From Bacillota bacterium (GTDB lineage: Bacteria > Bacillota > Clostridia > Lachnospirales > Lachnospiraceae), in contig JAEZTJ010000081.1 of the NCBI GenBank assembly GCA_023421505.1, positions 124,001 to 188,000 of the forward strand: DNA of 64,000 bases, given 5' to 3'. A program made the position numbers and the translations under genes. Under the pieces are notes generated by a model. The model searched no databases and was not told where the DNA came from. It worked only from the letters and a program-made list of their open reading frames with translations. Below are positions 52,094 to 60,574 of the stretch, in pieces (position 1 is the first letter of the stretch; the number at the start of each line of letters is the position of its first letter).

Positions 52094-53335
52094 ATGTTAA
52101 TGAAACTTATAAACTGGTTTCGAGGCTTTCTAACAGTCAGGATTCGTGGTACTGCACCGGAACGCTTTATTAATTTATGCTGTAATAAGAAAATCTTTCT
52201 ATGGGATTTAAGACGAATAGAGGAGGATTATCAGTTCCGAATCTCTATTAGAAATTATAAAAATTTGAAACCGATCGCAAGGAAAACCGGTATGGTTCCA
52301 AGAATAATACATAAACACGGATTGCCTTTTGTTCTACATCGCAATAGAAAGCGTAAGGGATTTTTTATCGGTATCTTACTCTGTATCATTTTGGTGTATA
52401 TCATGTCCTTATTCATCTGGGATATTAATATTCTAGGAGGTTCTAAATATACACCGGAGGCAATGCTTAAATTCTTAGGGCACAATAACATTTATACGGG
52501 TATTATGAAAAATAAGATTAATTGTCAGGAGATCGAAGAAACAATCAGACTGACATATAAGGACATAGGCTGGGTTTCAGCAGAGATTAAGGGAACCAGA
52601 TTAATTATTAAGATTACAGAAACCAATATGCCTGCACCTGCCAAAATAGCTAGAGAGCCGAGTCATATAGTAGCAACAAAAAATGGAATAATAATGAATA
52701 TTATAACCAGAGAAGGTTCACCTCTAGTAAAGGAAGGAGATGTAGTCAAAAAAGGAGATATTCTTGTTTCCGGCCTTCTTACAATTAAAGGTGACTTTGA
52801 TGAAATTCTTAGAATTCAGCCTGTAGTTGCCGATTCTGACATCATATGTAAAGCATATTATGATTATCAGGATACCTTTCGTATGGATTACATAGACAAA
52901 ATATTTTCTGGACATATTAAAAAAGGCTATTATTTAATCTTTTTCGGTAAAAAATTATTTTTATATAATCCTAGAAATCCCTATGATATGTATGATATAA
53001 TTGTAGACGAAAATGCGCTCCATGTAACGGATTCTTTTTATCTTCCTTTTCGATACGGCAAAATAAAAACCCGAGAATATGAGGCAGTGCATAAAACCTA
53101 TACGCAGGAACAGGCTATTGCAATCGCAGAAGCCAGACTACAAAGGTATTTAGATCGTTTAAAGCAGAGGCATGTTATAATTACCGAGAATAATGTTAAA
53201 ATAATGATAGAGAATAATACTTGTATTGCTAAGGGCAGAATTCTTGTTGAAGAGCCAGCTTGGGAATATAGAACGATACAGGAAAATGAGTGGAGGATCG
53301 AACAGACGGATGAGCATAACGGAGACAATCATTGA
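52094..53335 (+). CDS. yqfD: Sporulation protein YqfD
   Basis: A 413-residue mother-cell sporulation membrane protein. It starts MLMKLINWFRGFLTVRIRG and has one hydrophobic segment (about 90-110) with a large extracytoplasmic part, including GDVVKKGDILVSGLL, a lipoyl-like/hammerhead turn. It is needed for sporulation in related species, with an unknown mechanism. The start has GGGAGG 7 nt upstream. Its 3' end overlaps phoH by 26 bp. Confidence 0.93.
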   Translation: MLMKLINWFRGFLTVRIRGTAPERFINLCCNKKIFLWDLRRIEEDYQFRISIRNYKNLKPIARKTGMVPRIIHKHGLPFVLHRNRKRKGFFIGILLCIILVYIMSLFIWDINILGGSKYTPEAMLKFLGHNNIYTGIMKNKINCQEIEETIRLTYKDIGWVSAEIKGTRLIIKITETNMPAPAKIAREPSHIVATKNGIIMNIITREGSPLVKEGDVVKKGDILVSGLLTIKGDFDEILRIQPVVADSDIICKAYYDYQDTFRMDYIDKIFSGHIKKGYYLIFFGKKLFLYNPRNPYDMYDIIVDENALHVTDSFYLPFRYGKIKTREYEAVHKTYTQEQAIAIAEARLQRYLDRLKQRHVIITENNVKIMIENNTCIAKGRILVEEPAWEYRTIQENEWRIEQTDEHNGDNH

Positions 53336-54368
53336 TATACCGACAGGGCATGAAAAAAACGTATTCGGCGGCTTTGATGCTTACGTTAAAATAATTGAAC
53401 GTGCCTTTAATGTTACAATCATAGCCAGAAACGGTGAAATAAAGATTGTGGGAGCCGCTGACAGTGTTGCAAAGGCAAAAAGCGTATTCTTACAGCTGTT
53501 AGAGTTATCGAAGCGCGGTAATCAGATTACTGAGCAAAATGTTAATTATGCGATTTCACTATGCTATGAGGACAGGGAAAAAGAAATTGTTGAAATTGAT
53601 AAAGATTTGATCTGTCATACCATAAGTGGAAAACCGATTAAACCGAAGACAGTAGGGCAGAAAACCTATGTGGATTTGATTCGAAAAAGGATGATTGTAT
53701 TCGGTGTTGGACCTGCGGGAACCGGAAAAACTTATCTTGCCATGGCTATGGCGATTACAGCCTTTAAAAATGACGAAGTGAGCAGAATTATATTGACCCG
53801 CCCCGCAATTGAAGCAGGTGAGAAGCTCGGCTTTTTACCCGGTGATCTTCAAAGTAAGGTAGACCCTTATTTAAGACCCTTATATGATGCTCTTCATCAG
53901 ATTATGGGTCCGGAAGCATTTCAAAAGAATACTGAAAAGGGTCTAATTGAAGTAGCTCCTCTAGCCTATATGAGAGGAAGGACATTAGAGAATGCATTTA
54001 TTATATTAGATGAGGCTCAGAATACAACCCCAGCCCAGATGAAGATGTTCTTAACCAGAATTGGCTTTGGCTCGAAGGTTGTTATTACCGGTGACTTAAC
54101 ACAGAAGGACTTACCGCTAGGTGCAAAATCCGGCCTTGATGTTGCTCTAAAGGTACTTGGTAAGATAGAGGATATCGGTTTTTCCTATCTGACCAGTCAG
54201 GATGTTGTGAGACATCCTTTGGTACAAAGAATTGTAAAAGCTTACGATGCTTATGAAGAGAAGATCAAACGCGTTGAAAATAAGACCTCGGATAAGGATA
54301 AAAAGAAAATACACAAAATAAATTATAAATCGGAAAAGATCAGGGGAAACCGGGATGAAAACAGATAA
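53310..54368 (+). CDS. phoH: PhoH-family ATPase
   Basis: A 352-residue PhoH-like P-loop ATPase, possibly with RNA-helicase or RNase-linked activity (family knowledge). Walker A is GPAGTGKTYLAMAMA and Walker B is FIILDEAQNTTPAQMKMFL, with VVITGDLTQKDLP as sensor. An N-terminal KH-like region (about 20-80) includes IIARNGEIKIVG. The start ATG at 53310 lies inside the end of yqfD. It also overlaps the next gene by 14 bp, so yqfD, phoH and the HD gene are translationally coupled. Confidence 0.96.
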   Translation: MSITETIIDIPTGHEKNVFGGFDAYVKIIERAFNVTIIARNGEIKIVGAADSVAKAKSVFLQLLELSKRGNQITEQNVNYAISLCYEDREKEIVEIDKDLICHTISGKPIKPKTVGQKTYVDLIRKRMIVFGVGPAGTGKTYLAMAMAITAFKNDEVSRIILTRPAIEAGEKLGFLPGDLQSKVDPYLRPLYDALHQIMGPEAFQKNTEKGLIEVAPLAYMRGRTLENAFIILDEAQNTTPAQMKMFLTRIGFGSKVVITGDLTQKDLPLGAKSGLDVALKVLGKIEDIGFSYLTSQDVVRHPLVQRIVKAYDAYEEKIKRVENKTSDKDKKKIHKINYKSEKIRGNRDENR

Positions 54369-55809
54369 TGCCAATGCCAGTGAAGCCGTATTAAAGAGGA
54401 ATGAGTTATCTGATGTACTAAAAAAGGTAAAAAATAAGCCCCCTTTTATCATATCAGTATTACCCTTCCTGTCATTGCTTGCTGCAATTGTGCCAGGGTT
54501 TCTTTTTCATGAATCAGGTACCTATATAGCGAGGCTTGGAATTGTAACATTGATTTTATCGGGAGCGGCGACCTTTTATATCCGGCTTTACCTGGAGAGT
54601 ATCTTAAGCTTAACACTATCAAAAACCATAATTGTGATTGGATATTTGGGATCAATTCTCGCCCTGCTTTTTGTGCCAAGCCCCGAACTATACAGCTTCT
54701 GGATGTTTGGCGGTTTACTCGTAGCAATGTTATTCAATCATAAATTAGGCTTACTTTTTAATTTCAATCTAACCTTTATCTTGGGCATCATGAAAGGGAT
54801 CAGGCCAGAGCTGTTAATTCAGATTCTGATTATATGCCTTCTTTTAAGCATGCTGGCAGGAGCCTTGAAGCAGAAAGCAACAGTGGTATATGCTTCTATT
54901 ATTATTCTATCTACGAATATGACCTTATCTTTTGTGGTAAATAACTTTATCATAGATAAAACTAGTAATTATAAATACCTAGACTCCTTATTCAGTATGA
55001 TGGCTGTACTTTTTATCGCATTTTTCTTGAGTTTACTCTATCGGACCCTTTTAACAAAGAAAGAGCCGGTTATAATAGCGGAAAATCAGATGGAACAAGA
55101 CCTTATTAAGAGCAGTAAATCAGATGACGAAAATCAGGACAGTCCAGATACGATCATACAAGAAAATAATAAGCCGATTAGCTTAATGGATGATAATACG
55201 GTAGATAATAAAGTAAGTTCCTTACAGGAAACAGCTGCTGCAGATGAGATTAGTGATGATTTTACGTCGAAGCAGGAGGATAAAACAAGCTATGAGATTC
55301 TGTGTGATTTGGATAATGAGTTAATCTTAAAGCTTAGGGCATATTCCGAAAGCCTTTATGCCCATTCGGTATATATTGGTGACTTATCAGGCCGTGCAGC
55401 GAAGCTAATTGATGCTGATGAGCTGCTTGCGATGGCAGGCGGATTTTATCATGAAGTTGGTAAGATGAATGGGAAAAATTATATTGAAGAGGGACTTAAG
55501 CTTGCTGAGGTATATTCCTTTCCTAAGGAGCTTAAGGCTATCTTAAAGGAACATAATATAAAATATGACAAGCCAAGTTCCGTAGAAGCAGCCATTGTTA
55601 TGCTTGCAGACAATGTGGTATCGACAATCGAATACATAGATAAGACAGAGGACCATAAATTTACTGCAAATAAGTTGATAGATAACATATTTCAAATGAG
55701 GCTTAATAAGGGTACCTTTGATTCCTCCGGAATATCAGTTAAGGATTATAAGAAGCTAAAGGAATTTTTTCAATCAGAATTTGATAGGACGAATAAGGAT
55801 ATAAGATAA
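54355..55809 (+). CDS. Shortened YqfF/PgpH-like membrane HD-domain protein with HE in place of HD
   Basis: This 484-residue protein stands in the place of yqfF/pgpH, a c-di-AMP phosphodiesterase of about 700 residues. It keeps the membrane domain (about seven segments, 30-230), but the large N-terminal extracellular 7TMR-HDED region is missing and a Ser/Asp/Gln-rich linker (about 240-310) is present. The C-terminal HD-like domain has His337, His366-Glu367 in FYHEVGKMNG, His400 and Asp419. The hallmark HD dipeptide is thus HE, so metal binding and catalysis may be altered or lost. It overlaps phoH and precedes ybeY, as pgpH does. Confidence 0.85.
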   Translation: MKTDNANASEAVLKRNELSDVLKKVKNKPPFIISVLPFLSLLAAIVPGFLFHESGTYIARLGIVTLILSGAATFYIRLYLESILSLTLSKTIIVIGYLGSILALLFVPSPELYSFWMFGGLLVAMLFNHKLGLLFNFNLTFILGIMKGIRPELLIQILIICLLLSMLAGALKQKATVVYASIIILSTNMTLSFVVNNFIIDKTSNYKYLDSLFSMMAVLFIAFFLSLLYRTLLTKKEPVIIAENQMEQDLIKSSKSDDENQDSPDTIIQENNKPISLMDDNTVDNKVSSLQETAAADEISDDFTSKQEDKTSYEILCDLDNELILKLRAYSESLYAHSVYIGDLSGRAAKLIDADELLAMAGGFYHEVGKMNGKNYIEEGLKLAEVYSFPKELKAILKEHNIKYDKPSSVEAAIVMLADNVVSTIEYIDKTEDHKFTANKLIDNIFQMRLNKGTFDSSGISVKDYKKLKEFFQSEFDRTNKDIR

Positions 55810-55890
55810 AAATTAATTTATTATTTATAGACTTATTGTTTAAAATAGGACAAGTATTGTTATAATGGTTATTTGAGAAGGGATATTTGA

Positions 55891-55925
55891 GATGCCGCAA
55901 AGCGGCATCATAGGAGATTTATATG
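55891..55925 (+). repeat. Leader cassette 3' module before ybeY
   Basis: A perfect 8-bp stem GATGCCGC / GCGGCATC with an AAA loop is followed by ATAGGAG and ATATG. By eye it aligns with ATGCCGCTTAAGCGGCAG, ATAGGGG and ATATG at 62017-62049. An extended -10 (TGT-TATAAT, 55858-55866) lies upstream. Confidence 0.5.
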
Positions 55926-56420
55926 ACAATTAATTATGAATACGAAGCAGAAAAGCAGTTGGAATTTGATTATGAAGCTTTATTAAACAAAGTAGTGGAG
56001 GCCTGCTTAGACTATGAGGGCTGCCCTTATGAAGCAGAGGTAAGTATTTTATTTACCGATGATGAGCAGATTAAGGAATTGAATCAGGAATTCAGGGCTA
56101 TGGATAAATCGACCGATGTATTATCCTTTCCCTCGATTGAATATGATGAGCCGGGTGATTTTTCTCATTTAGAGGAAAAGGTATTAGATTACTTTCATCC
56201 GGAGTCGGGCGAGCTTTTACTCGGGGACATTGTAATATCAGTGGATACAGCAAGGCTTCAGGCAGAGGAATTCGGTCACTCTATAGAAAGGGAGATAGCT
56301 TTTCTCACAGCGCATAGCATGTTCCATTTGTTTGGATATGATCACATGGAAGAGAAGGAGCGCCTGATTATGGAAGAGAAGCAGAACGCTGTCTTAGATC
56401 TGCTTCAGATACGAAGATAA
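55923..56420 (+). CDS. ybeY: Endoribonuclease YbeY (16S rRNA maturation)
   Basis: A 165-residue metalloprotein needed for 16S rRNA 3' maturation and ribosome quality control. The zinc site is HSMFHLFGYDH (His131, His135, His141), close to the family HGxLHLxGYDH but with Ser-Met-Phe in place of Gly-x-Leu. Upstream are FRAMDKSTDVLSFP and LGDIVIS. It is downstream of the HD-domain gene, as in Bacillus. Dgk and era, which usually follow, are absent here. Confidence 0.96.
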   Translation: MTINYEYEAEKQLEFDYEALLNKVVEACLDYEGCPYEAEVSILFTDDEQIKELNQEFRAMDKSTDVLSFPSIEYDEPGDFSHLEEKVLDYFHPESGELLLGDIVISVDTARLQAEEFGHSIEREIAFLTAHSMFHLFGYDHMEEKERLIMEEKQNAVLDLLQIRR

Positions 56421-56495
56421 AATGAAAGGTTAATTTACCGGATGCTTTTGCCTTTTTGGTTAAGTATCTGACAGGGGATTATGGAGGGAATATAA

Positions 56496-57599
56496 TTGAA
56501 GGTAAAAAAGATATTTTATACTTTATTGATTATGGTTATTGTATGTTCTTTTTTTGGCTGTAAGAAAAAGAATACGGATAAAGAGGGAGATACTCAGGAT
56601 TATTTAGAGGATACCCCAACAGTTACGGTTCAACCTACGAAAGAAGCGCAGCAGGAGGAAGTGCCCCAGGATAATCATGAGGGGGAAATGAGAAGCTTCC
56701 TTAGTGGCTTATGGGTTCCAATCGAAGTTGGCACAAAGCGTCCTTATGCCTTTCAATTTAATAACTTTAAAAAAGTATCTAATCAGTGGGGAATATCACA
56801 GGCTGATATTGTATATGAATGTATCGTAGAGGGTGGTATTACAAGATTACTTGGAATAGGTGAGAATTATACCGGAGATAAAATAGGGTCTACAAGAAGT
56901 GCCAGACATTATTTTGTAAGTATTGCTGACGAATATGACGCAATCTATATCCATTACGGAGCTACGAAATATGCAAGAAATAAGGTAAAAGAGCTTAAGA
57001 TTGACGAAATGGATGGCAATGCAGGCAGCGGAGCAGTCGTTTTCTATCGAGATAAAACGATCAGTGCACCTCATAATGCATTTGCAAGTCTTGAAGGAAT
57101 TCAAAAAGGGATAGAAAAGAATGGCTTTGAGACGCAATATCCGAAGGATTATGAGCCGCATTTCAAATTCTATGAAGAGGATACTGATTTTCCCTCTGAA
57201 TCTGATGCAAATAATATCTCCTTAGGTTTTTCAGCCTATATTAAAGCAGGTTTTGAATATAATACATCTGATAAACTATATTACCGCAGTCAATTTGGGT
57301 CAAAGCATGTGGATTCCCTGACCGGTGAACAGTTGGCCTTTAAAAATATCATAATTCAGTTTGTAAAGGAATGGAATATTGATAGAAATGGATATCAGAC
57401 CATGGATTTAGAGGATGCAAGTGGTTCTGGTTTTTATATTACGAATGGGAAAGGGGCTCCTATTACCTGGAAGAAGAAGGAAGCTGACAGCTTTATGAGG
57501 TATTATAATGCAGCCGGTGAAGAGCTTACGATTAATCCGGGTAAAACCTATATTACATTATTTCCAAATAATCGAACAGAGGATGTTATTATAAGATAA
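56496..57599 (+). CDS. DUF3048-family lipoprotein (YerB-like)
   Basis: A 367-residue lipoprotein. The start is TTG with GGAGGG upstream; the signal peptide MKVKKIFYTLLIMVIVCSFF ends at Cys22. After a Thr/Glu/Gln-rich linker the DUF3048 N-terminal domain begins (KRPYAFQFNNFKKVSNQWGI, SQADIVYECIVEGGITRLLG, STRSARHYFVSIADEYDAI). A DUF3048 C-terminal domain follows with YRSQFGSKHVDSLTG and GKTYITLFPNN. The family is widespread in Firmicutes and has no established function; an extracellular, cell-envelope location is clear. Confidence 0.92.
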   Translation: MKVKKIFYTLLIMVIVCSFFGCKKKNTDKEGDTQDYLEDTPTVTVQPTKEAQQEEVPQDNHEGEMRSFLSGLWVPIEVGTKRPYAFQFNNFKKVSNQWGISQADIVYECIVEGGITRLLGIGENYTGDKIGSTRSARHYFVSIADEYDAIYIHYGATKYARNKVKELKIDEMDGNAGSGAVVFYRDKTISAPHNAFASLEGIQKGIEKNGFETQYPKDYEPHFKFYEEDTDFPSESDANNISLGFSAYIKAGFEYNTSDKLYYRSQFGSKHVDSLTGEQLAFKNIIIQFVKEWNIDRNGYQTMDLEDASGSGFYITNGKGAPITWKKKEADSFMRYYNAAGEELTINPGKTYITLFPNNRTEDVIIR

Positions 57600-57616
57600 T
57601 TTATACTATTCGATAA

Positions 57617-57677
57617 GAGTCAAAAGCCCCTAGTACAATTTAACATCGGCTATTTGCGCAATCACTGCTTTTGACAC
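57617..57677. repeat. Short palindromic copy of the GTGTCAAAAGCC element
   Basis: GAGTCAAAAGCCCC opens and GCTTTTGACAC closes a roughly 60-bp unit. Its interior resembles the first 50 nt of one arm of the element at 45470. It is probably an internally deleted version. Confidence 0.65.
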
Positions 57678-57720
57678 GCTACAGCTATTTGCAAATAGCG
57701 AAATTTTTGTAAAATATAAC

Positions 57721-57765
57721 ATCAACAAAACAAGAAGTTACTGTTTGATTCTTGATTTTGTTGAT
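57721..57765 (+). terminator. Intrinsic terminator upstream of the flippase gene
   Basis: A 16-bp stem with a 1-nt bulge (57721-57736 with 57749-57765) is followed by GTTTTGTATGTTTTCCTTTT. It ends the DUF3048 transcript. A small palindrome GCTATTTGCAAATAGC (57684-57699) with a T tail lies just before. Confidence 0.8.
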
Positions 57766-57852
57766 GTTTTGTATGTTTTCCTTTTATTTTTATGGAATAT
57801 GATATATTATTGTTATTATGTTAATTACTCAGGATAAATAAAGGAGCAGGTT

Positions 57853-59541
57853 ATGGCAGCAAGAAACAAAAGTAATAATTTTTTGGTACAGGGCAGTATT
57901 TTAGCAGCTACATCATTGATCGTAAGACTCATTGGCCTGCTCTACCGAATACCATTAGCTAATATCATTGGGGATGAAGGAACCGGTATTTACAGTAATA
58001 CCTTTGATATATATAATATCGCTTTAATTTTATCGTCGTACAGTCTTCCTATGGCGGTCTCCAAGCTTGTAGCAATCAAGAGAATGAATAAGGAATATAA
58101 GAATTCCTACCGTATCTTCAAATGTGCAATGGCTTTCTCTGTTTCGGCAGGCTTTATCGCAACGGCTGTTATCTATATAGGAGCAGATTTTTTTGCATCC
58201 TTTTATTCCTCCTATCAGGAAGGTAACAGTATTGCTCTACCACTTCGAGTACTGGCTCCTACTATATTTGTTTTTGCAATTATGGGAGTTCTTCGAGGCT
58301 TCTTTCAAGGGAAGAGTACCATGATTCCGACTGCTATCTCTCAGGTACTGGAGCAGATAGTGAATGCAGCGGTCAGTATCATAGCTGCCATGGTTTTAGT
58401 GAAAAATTATAGTGCTTCGGTGAATGTAGCCTCTTATGGTGCAGCGGGAGGTACCTTGGGTACTCTGTTAGGAGCCTTAGCAGGGCTGTTATTTCTTATA
58501 TTCGTATTTATTATCTATAAGCCTTATTTGAATAAGCAGATCCGAAAGGATCAGGATGAAAACAGAGAAGATTTTAAAATGATCTTTAAGTTGTTAATGA
58601 TCACTACAGTTCCCATAATATTAAGTCAGGCTGTATATCAGATTAATGGAACACTGGATAGTATCTTGTTTAATCAGATTATGAGCAAAAAACAGGTTGA
58701 ATCCTTTGAATTACAGGCGATTCATAATTCTGTGGAGGGCTCCTTATATATAAAGAGCTATCGTGATATTCTGATTGGTATCTATAGTATCAAATACAGA
58801 CTTCTAACGAATGTCCCGATCGCAGTGGCGACAGCGATTGCAGCGGCGATCATATCGACAATAGCCGCATCGTATAGTAAGGGAATGAAGGAAGCGATAC
58901 GGATTAAAGTACATGCGGCAACAAAGCTTAATATGATAGTTGCGATACCGTCAGCAGTTGGAATGATGGTATTAGCTTCCCCTATCCTTCAGCTCATCTA
59001 TCATGATTCTAGAGAGCTTTCGGCCAATTTCTTAAGATTAGGAAGTATTGCAATTGTATTCTATGCATTATCGACGTTATCTTCAGCGGTATTACAGGGA
59101 ATTAATCGTCTTAAAATTCCGGTAATCAATGCTGTGATTTCCTTAGTGCTTCATATCATTTTAATGGTTGGATTATTAAAATTTACTCCTTTAAGTACGT
59201 ATGCTCTGGTAATCGGTAACGTAACCTTTGCACTCGTTATCTGTATTTTGAACTGGTTAGCGATTGAGAAGCATCTGCATTACCATCAAGAGCTTGTAAA
59301 AACGTTTTTAATTCCATTTGTATGTTCGGGGCTGATGGGGGTTATTACTTATTTTACTTATCAAGGGCTTATGCTTGTAACACAAAATAATCTGCTTTCA
59401 ACCCTGGCCTCAATATTTGTAGCTATTCTTACTTACTTTGTGTTGCTTTTCCTAATGAAGGGAATCAGTGAGGAGGAAATGGAGTATCTTCCTAAGAGCG
59501 GGACAATCATAAGGCTTTTAAAGAAGCTTCACTTACTATAA
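57853..59541 (+). CDS. SpoVB/MurJ-like lipid-linked oligosaccharide flippase
   Basis: A 562-residue MOP-superfamily (MVF/polysaccharide transporter) membrane protein with about 14 helices. It starts with NFLVQGSILAATSLIVRLIG and LLYRIPLANIIGDEGTG, the usual entry of the SpoVB/YtgP/MurJ group, and has VLRGFFQGKSTMIPTAISQV. It should flip lipid II or related lipid-linked sugars across the membrane. Several paralogues occur per genome, so spore cortex (SpoVB) or vegetative (Amj/MurJ-like) use is open. GGAGCAGG precedes the ATG. Confidence 0.9.
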   Translation: MAARNKSNNFLVQGSILAATSLIVRLIGLLYRIPLANIIGDEGTGIYSNTFDIYNIALILSSYSLPMAVSKLVAIKRMNKEYKNSYRIFKCAMAFSVSAGFIATAVIYIGADFFASFYSSYQEGNSIALPLRVLAPTIFVFAIMGVLRGFFQGKSTMIPTAISQVLEQIVNAAVSIIAAMVLVKNYSASVNVASYGAAGGTLGTLLGALAGLLFLIFVFIIYKPYLNKQIRKDQDENREDFKMIFKLLMITTVPIILSQAVYQINGTLDSILFNQIMSKKQVESFELQAIHNSVEGSLYIKSYRDILIGIYSIKYRLLTNVPIAVATAIAAAIISTIAASYSKGMKEAIRIKVHAATKLNMIVAIPSAVGMMVLASPILQLIYHDSRELSANFLRLGSIAIVFYALSTLSSAVLQGINRLKIPVINAVISLVLHIILMVGLLKFTPLSTYALVIGNVTFALVICILNWLAIEKHLHYHQELVKTFLIPFVCSGLMGVITYFTYQGLMLVTQNNLLSTLASIFVAILTYFVLLFLMKGISEEEMEYLPKSGTIIRLLKKLHLL

Positions 59542-59593
59542 TTGTATAAATAAGTAAAATATGGAGATAATATTGCCGAAGGAGTGGTTTCTC

Positions 59594-60253
59594 ATGAAAC
59601 TGAAGAAGGCATCAATTTATCTCGTAAGTTTTATTTTGTTAAGTGCAATGTTTTGCATCTGTTACTATTTAAGCTATCTGCATGCTTTAAATGATTTTAA
59701 TAAAAGGGCTGTTGAGTACAAGGATAAGCTTTACACCCTGGCAAAGGATACTGAGCCTACGAAAGCGGCTGAGGATCAGGATACCAGTGTAGCTGTCAAT
59801 CAGACGGAGACTACTGTAAAGCCGACTACGCAGTATACCCTTGAGGTATATGATATGAAGGCTGGAACCACAGAGACGCAGGAGCTTAACCCCCCGGCCT
59901 ATCTTGTGGGTCTAACCAGAGATGAAGTTATTGAATATTTAACCGAATATATGCGTGATATGCCTTTATCGGAATATAATAAAGGCTTGATTTCTTATGA
60001 ACTAGTTAACTTTTCAGAAGATAAGATCACGATTAAGAAAACCTATAATGAAGATTTTGTTCCGTTCCGATTCTATGTAGCGGTTAAAGATGGTTTTGTC
60101 GTGGTATACAATAGTGATTTAAAAAGTGTATACAGCTATACACAGATTGAAGCAAAGAATTTACCGGAGAAGGATCGTGTAGACTTAAGTCAGGGTATCT
60201 ATGTGAACAGTCTGGATGAGCTTTATGCATTACTTGAGAGCTATAGCAGCTAA
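59594..60253 (+). CDS. Membrane-anchored BofC-like protein
   Basis: A 219-residue bitopic protein with one N-terminal membrane segment (about 7-27), a Thr/Glu-rich linker and a C-terminal domain. FYVAVKDGFVVVYNSDLKSV, LPEKDRVDLSQGIYV and SLDELYALLES fit the C-terminal domain of BofC, which in Bacillus slows SpoIVB signalling to pro-SigK processing. The BofC N-terminal domain is not evident. I chose the ATG at 59594 because AAGGAG lies 9 nt upstream. It follows the flippase gene closely. Confidence 0.7.
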   Translation: MKLKKASIYLVSFILLSAMFCICYYLSYLHALNDFNKRAVEYKDKLYTLAKDTEPTKAAEDQDTSVAVNQTETTVKPTTQYTLEVYDMKAGTTETQELNPPAYLVGLTRDEVIEYLTEYMRDMPLSEYNKGLISYELVNFSEDKITIKKTYNEDFVPFRFYVAVKDGFVVVYNSDLKSVYSYTQIEAKNLPEKDRVDLSQGIYVNSLDELYALLESYSS

Positions 60254-60347
60254 TCGAACATTAAGATTTCGTTCCTATCTTTCAATATGATTATAATAAA
60301 ATACTATTGTGAGCTTTCACGATAAGCATATATGGTACTTCGTATGA

Positions 60348-60389
60348 GGGTGCCTCATTACGGTAAGAAATTATCGTTCTGGGGCACCC
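60348..60389 (+). terminator. Hairpin after the BofC-like gene
   Basis: GGGTGCCTCATTACG pairs imperfectly with CGTTCTGGGGCACCC. There is no U-tract on this strand. The 60254-60574 gap also holds the half element at 60406 and otherwise AT-rich DNA. Confidence 0.55.
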
Positions 60390-60405
60390 AATTCCTATAT
60401 AGGAT

Positions 60406-60500
60406 TAGGGTTTAAAAGCCCTTTGAGTAATTTGGCTTCGTCAATTTGCACATTTACAACCTTTACAAAAGTGATGCAAAGTATGGTTTGATGATATAAA
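60406..60500 (+). repeat. Half copy of the GTGTCAAAAGCC element
   Basis: GATTAGGG and AAAAGCCC, then GGCTTCGTCAATTTGCACA and GTGATGCAAAGTATGGTTTG, follow in order the arm of the element at 45470-45743, best seen against the reverse complement of its right arm. The other arm is missing. Confidence 0.72.
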
Positions 60501-60574
60501 GTAATGCTTGAAATAATGCACTAGGTAAAATATAATGAAACAAATAATTTGTAGCAATAGGGGAGGCTTTTGGA

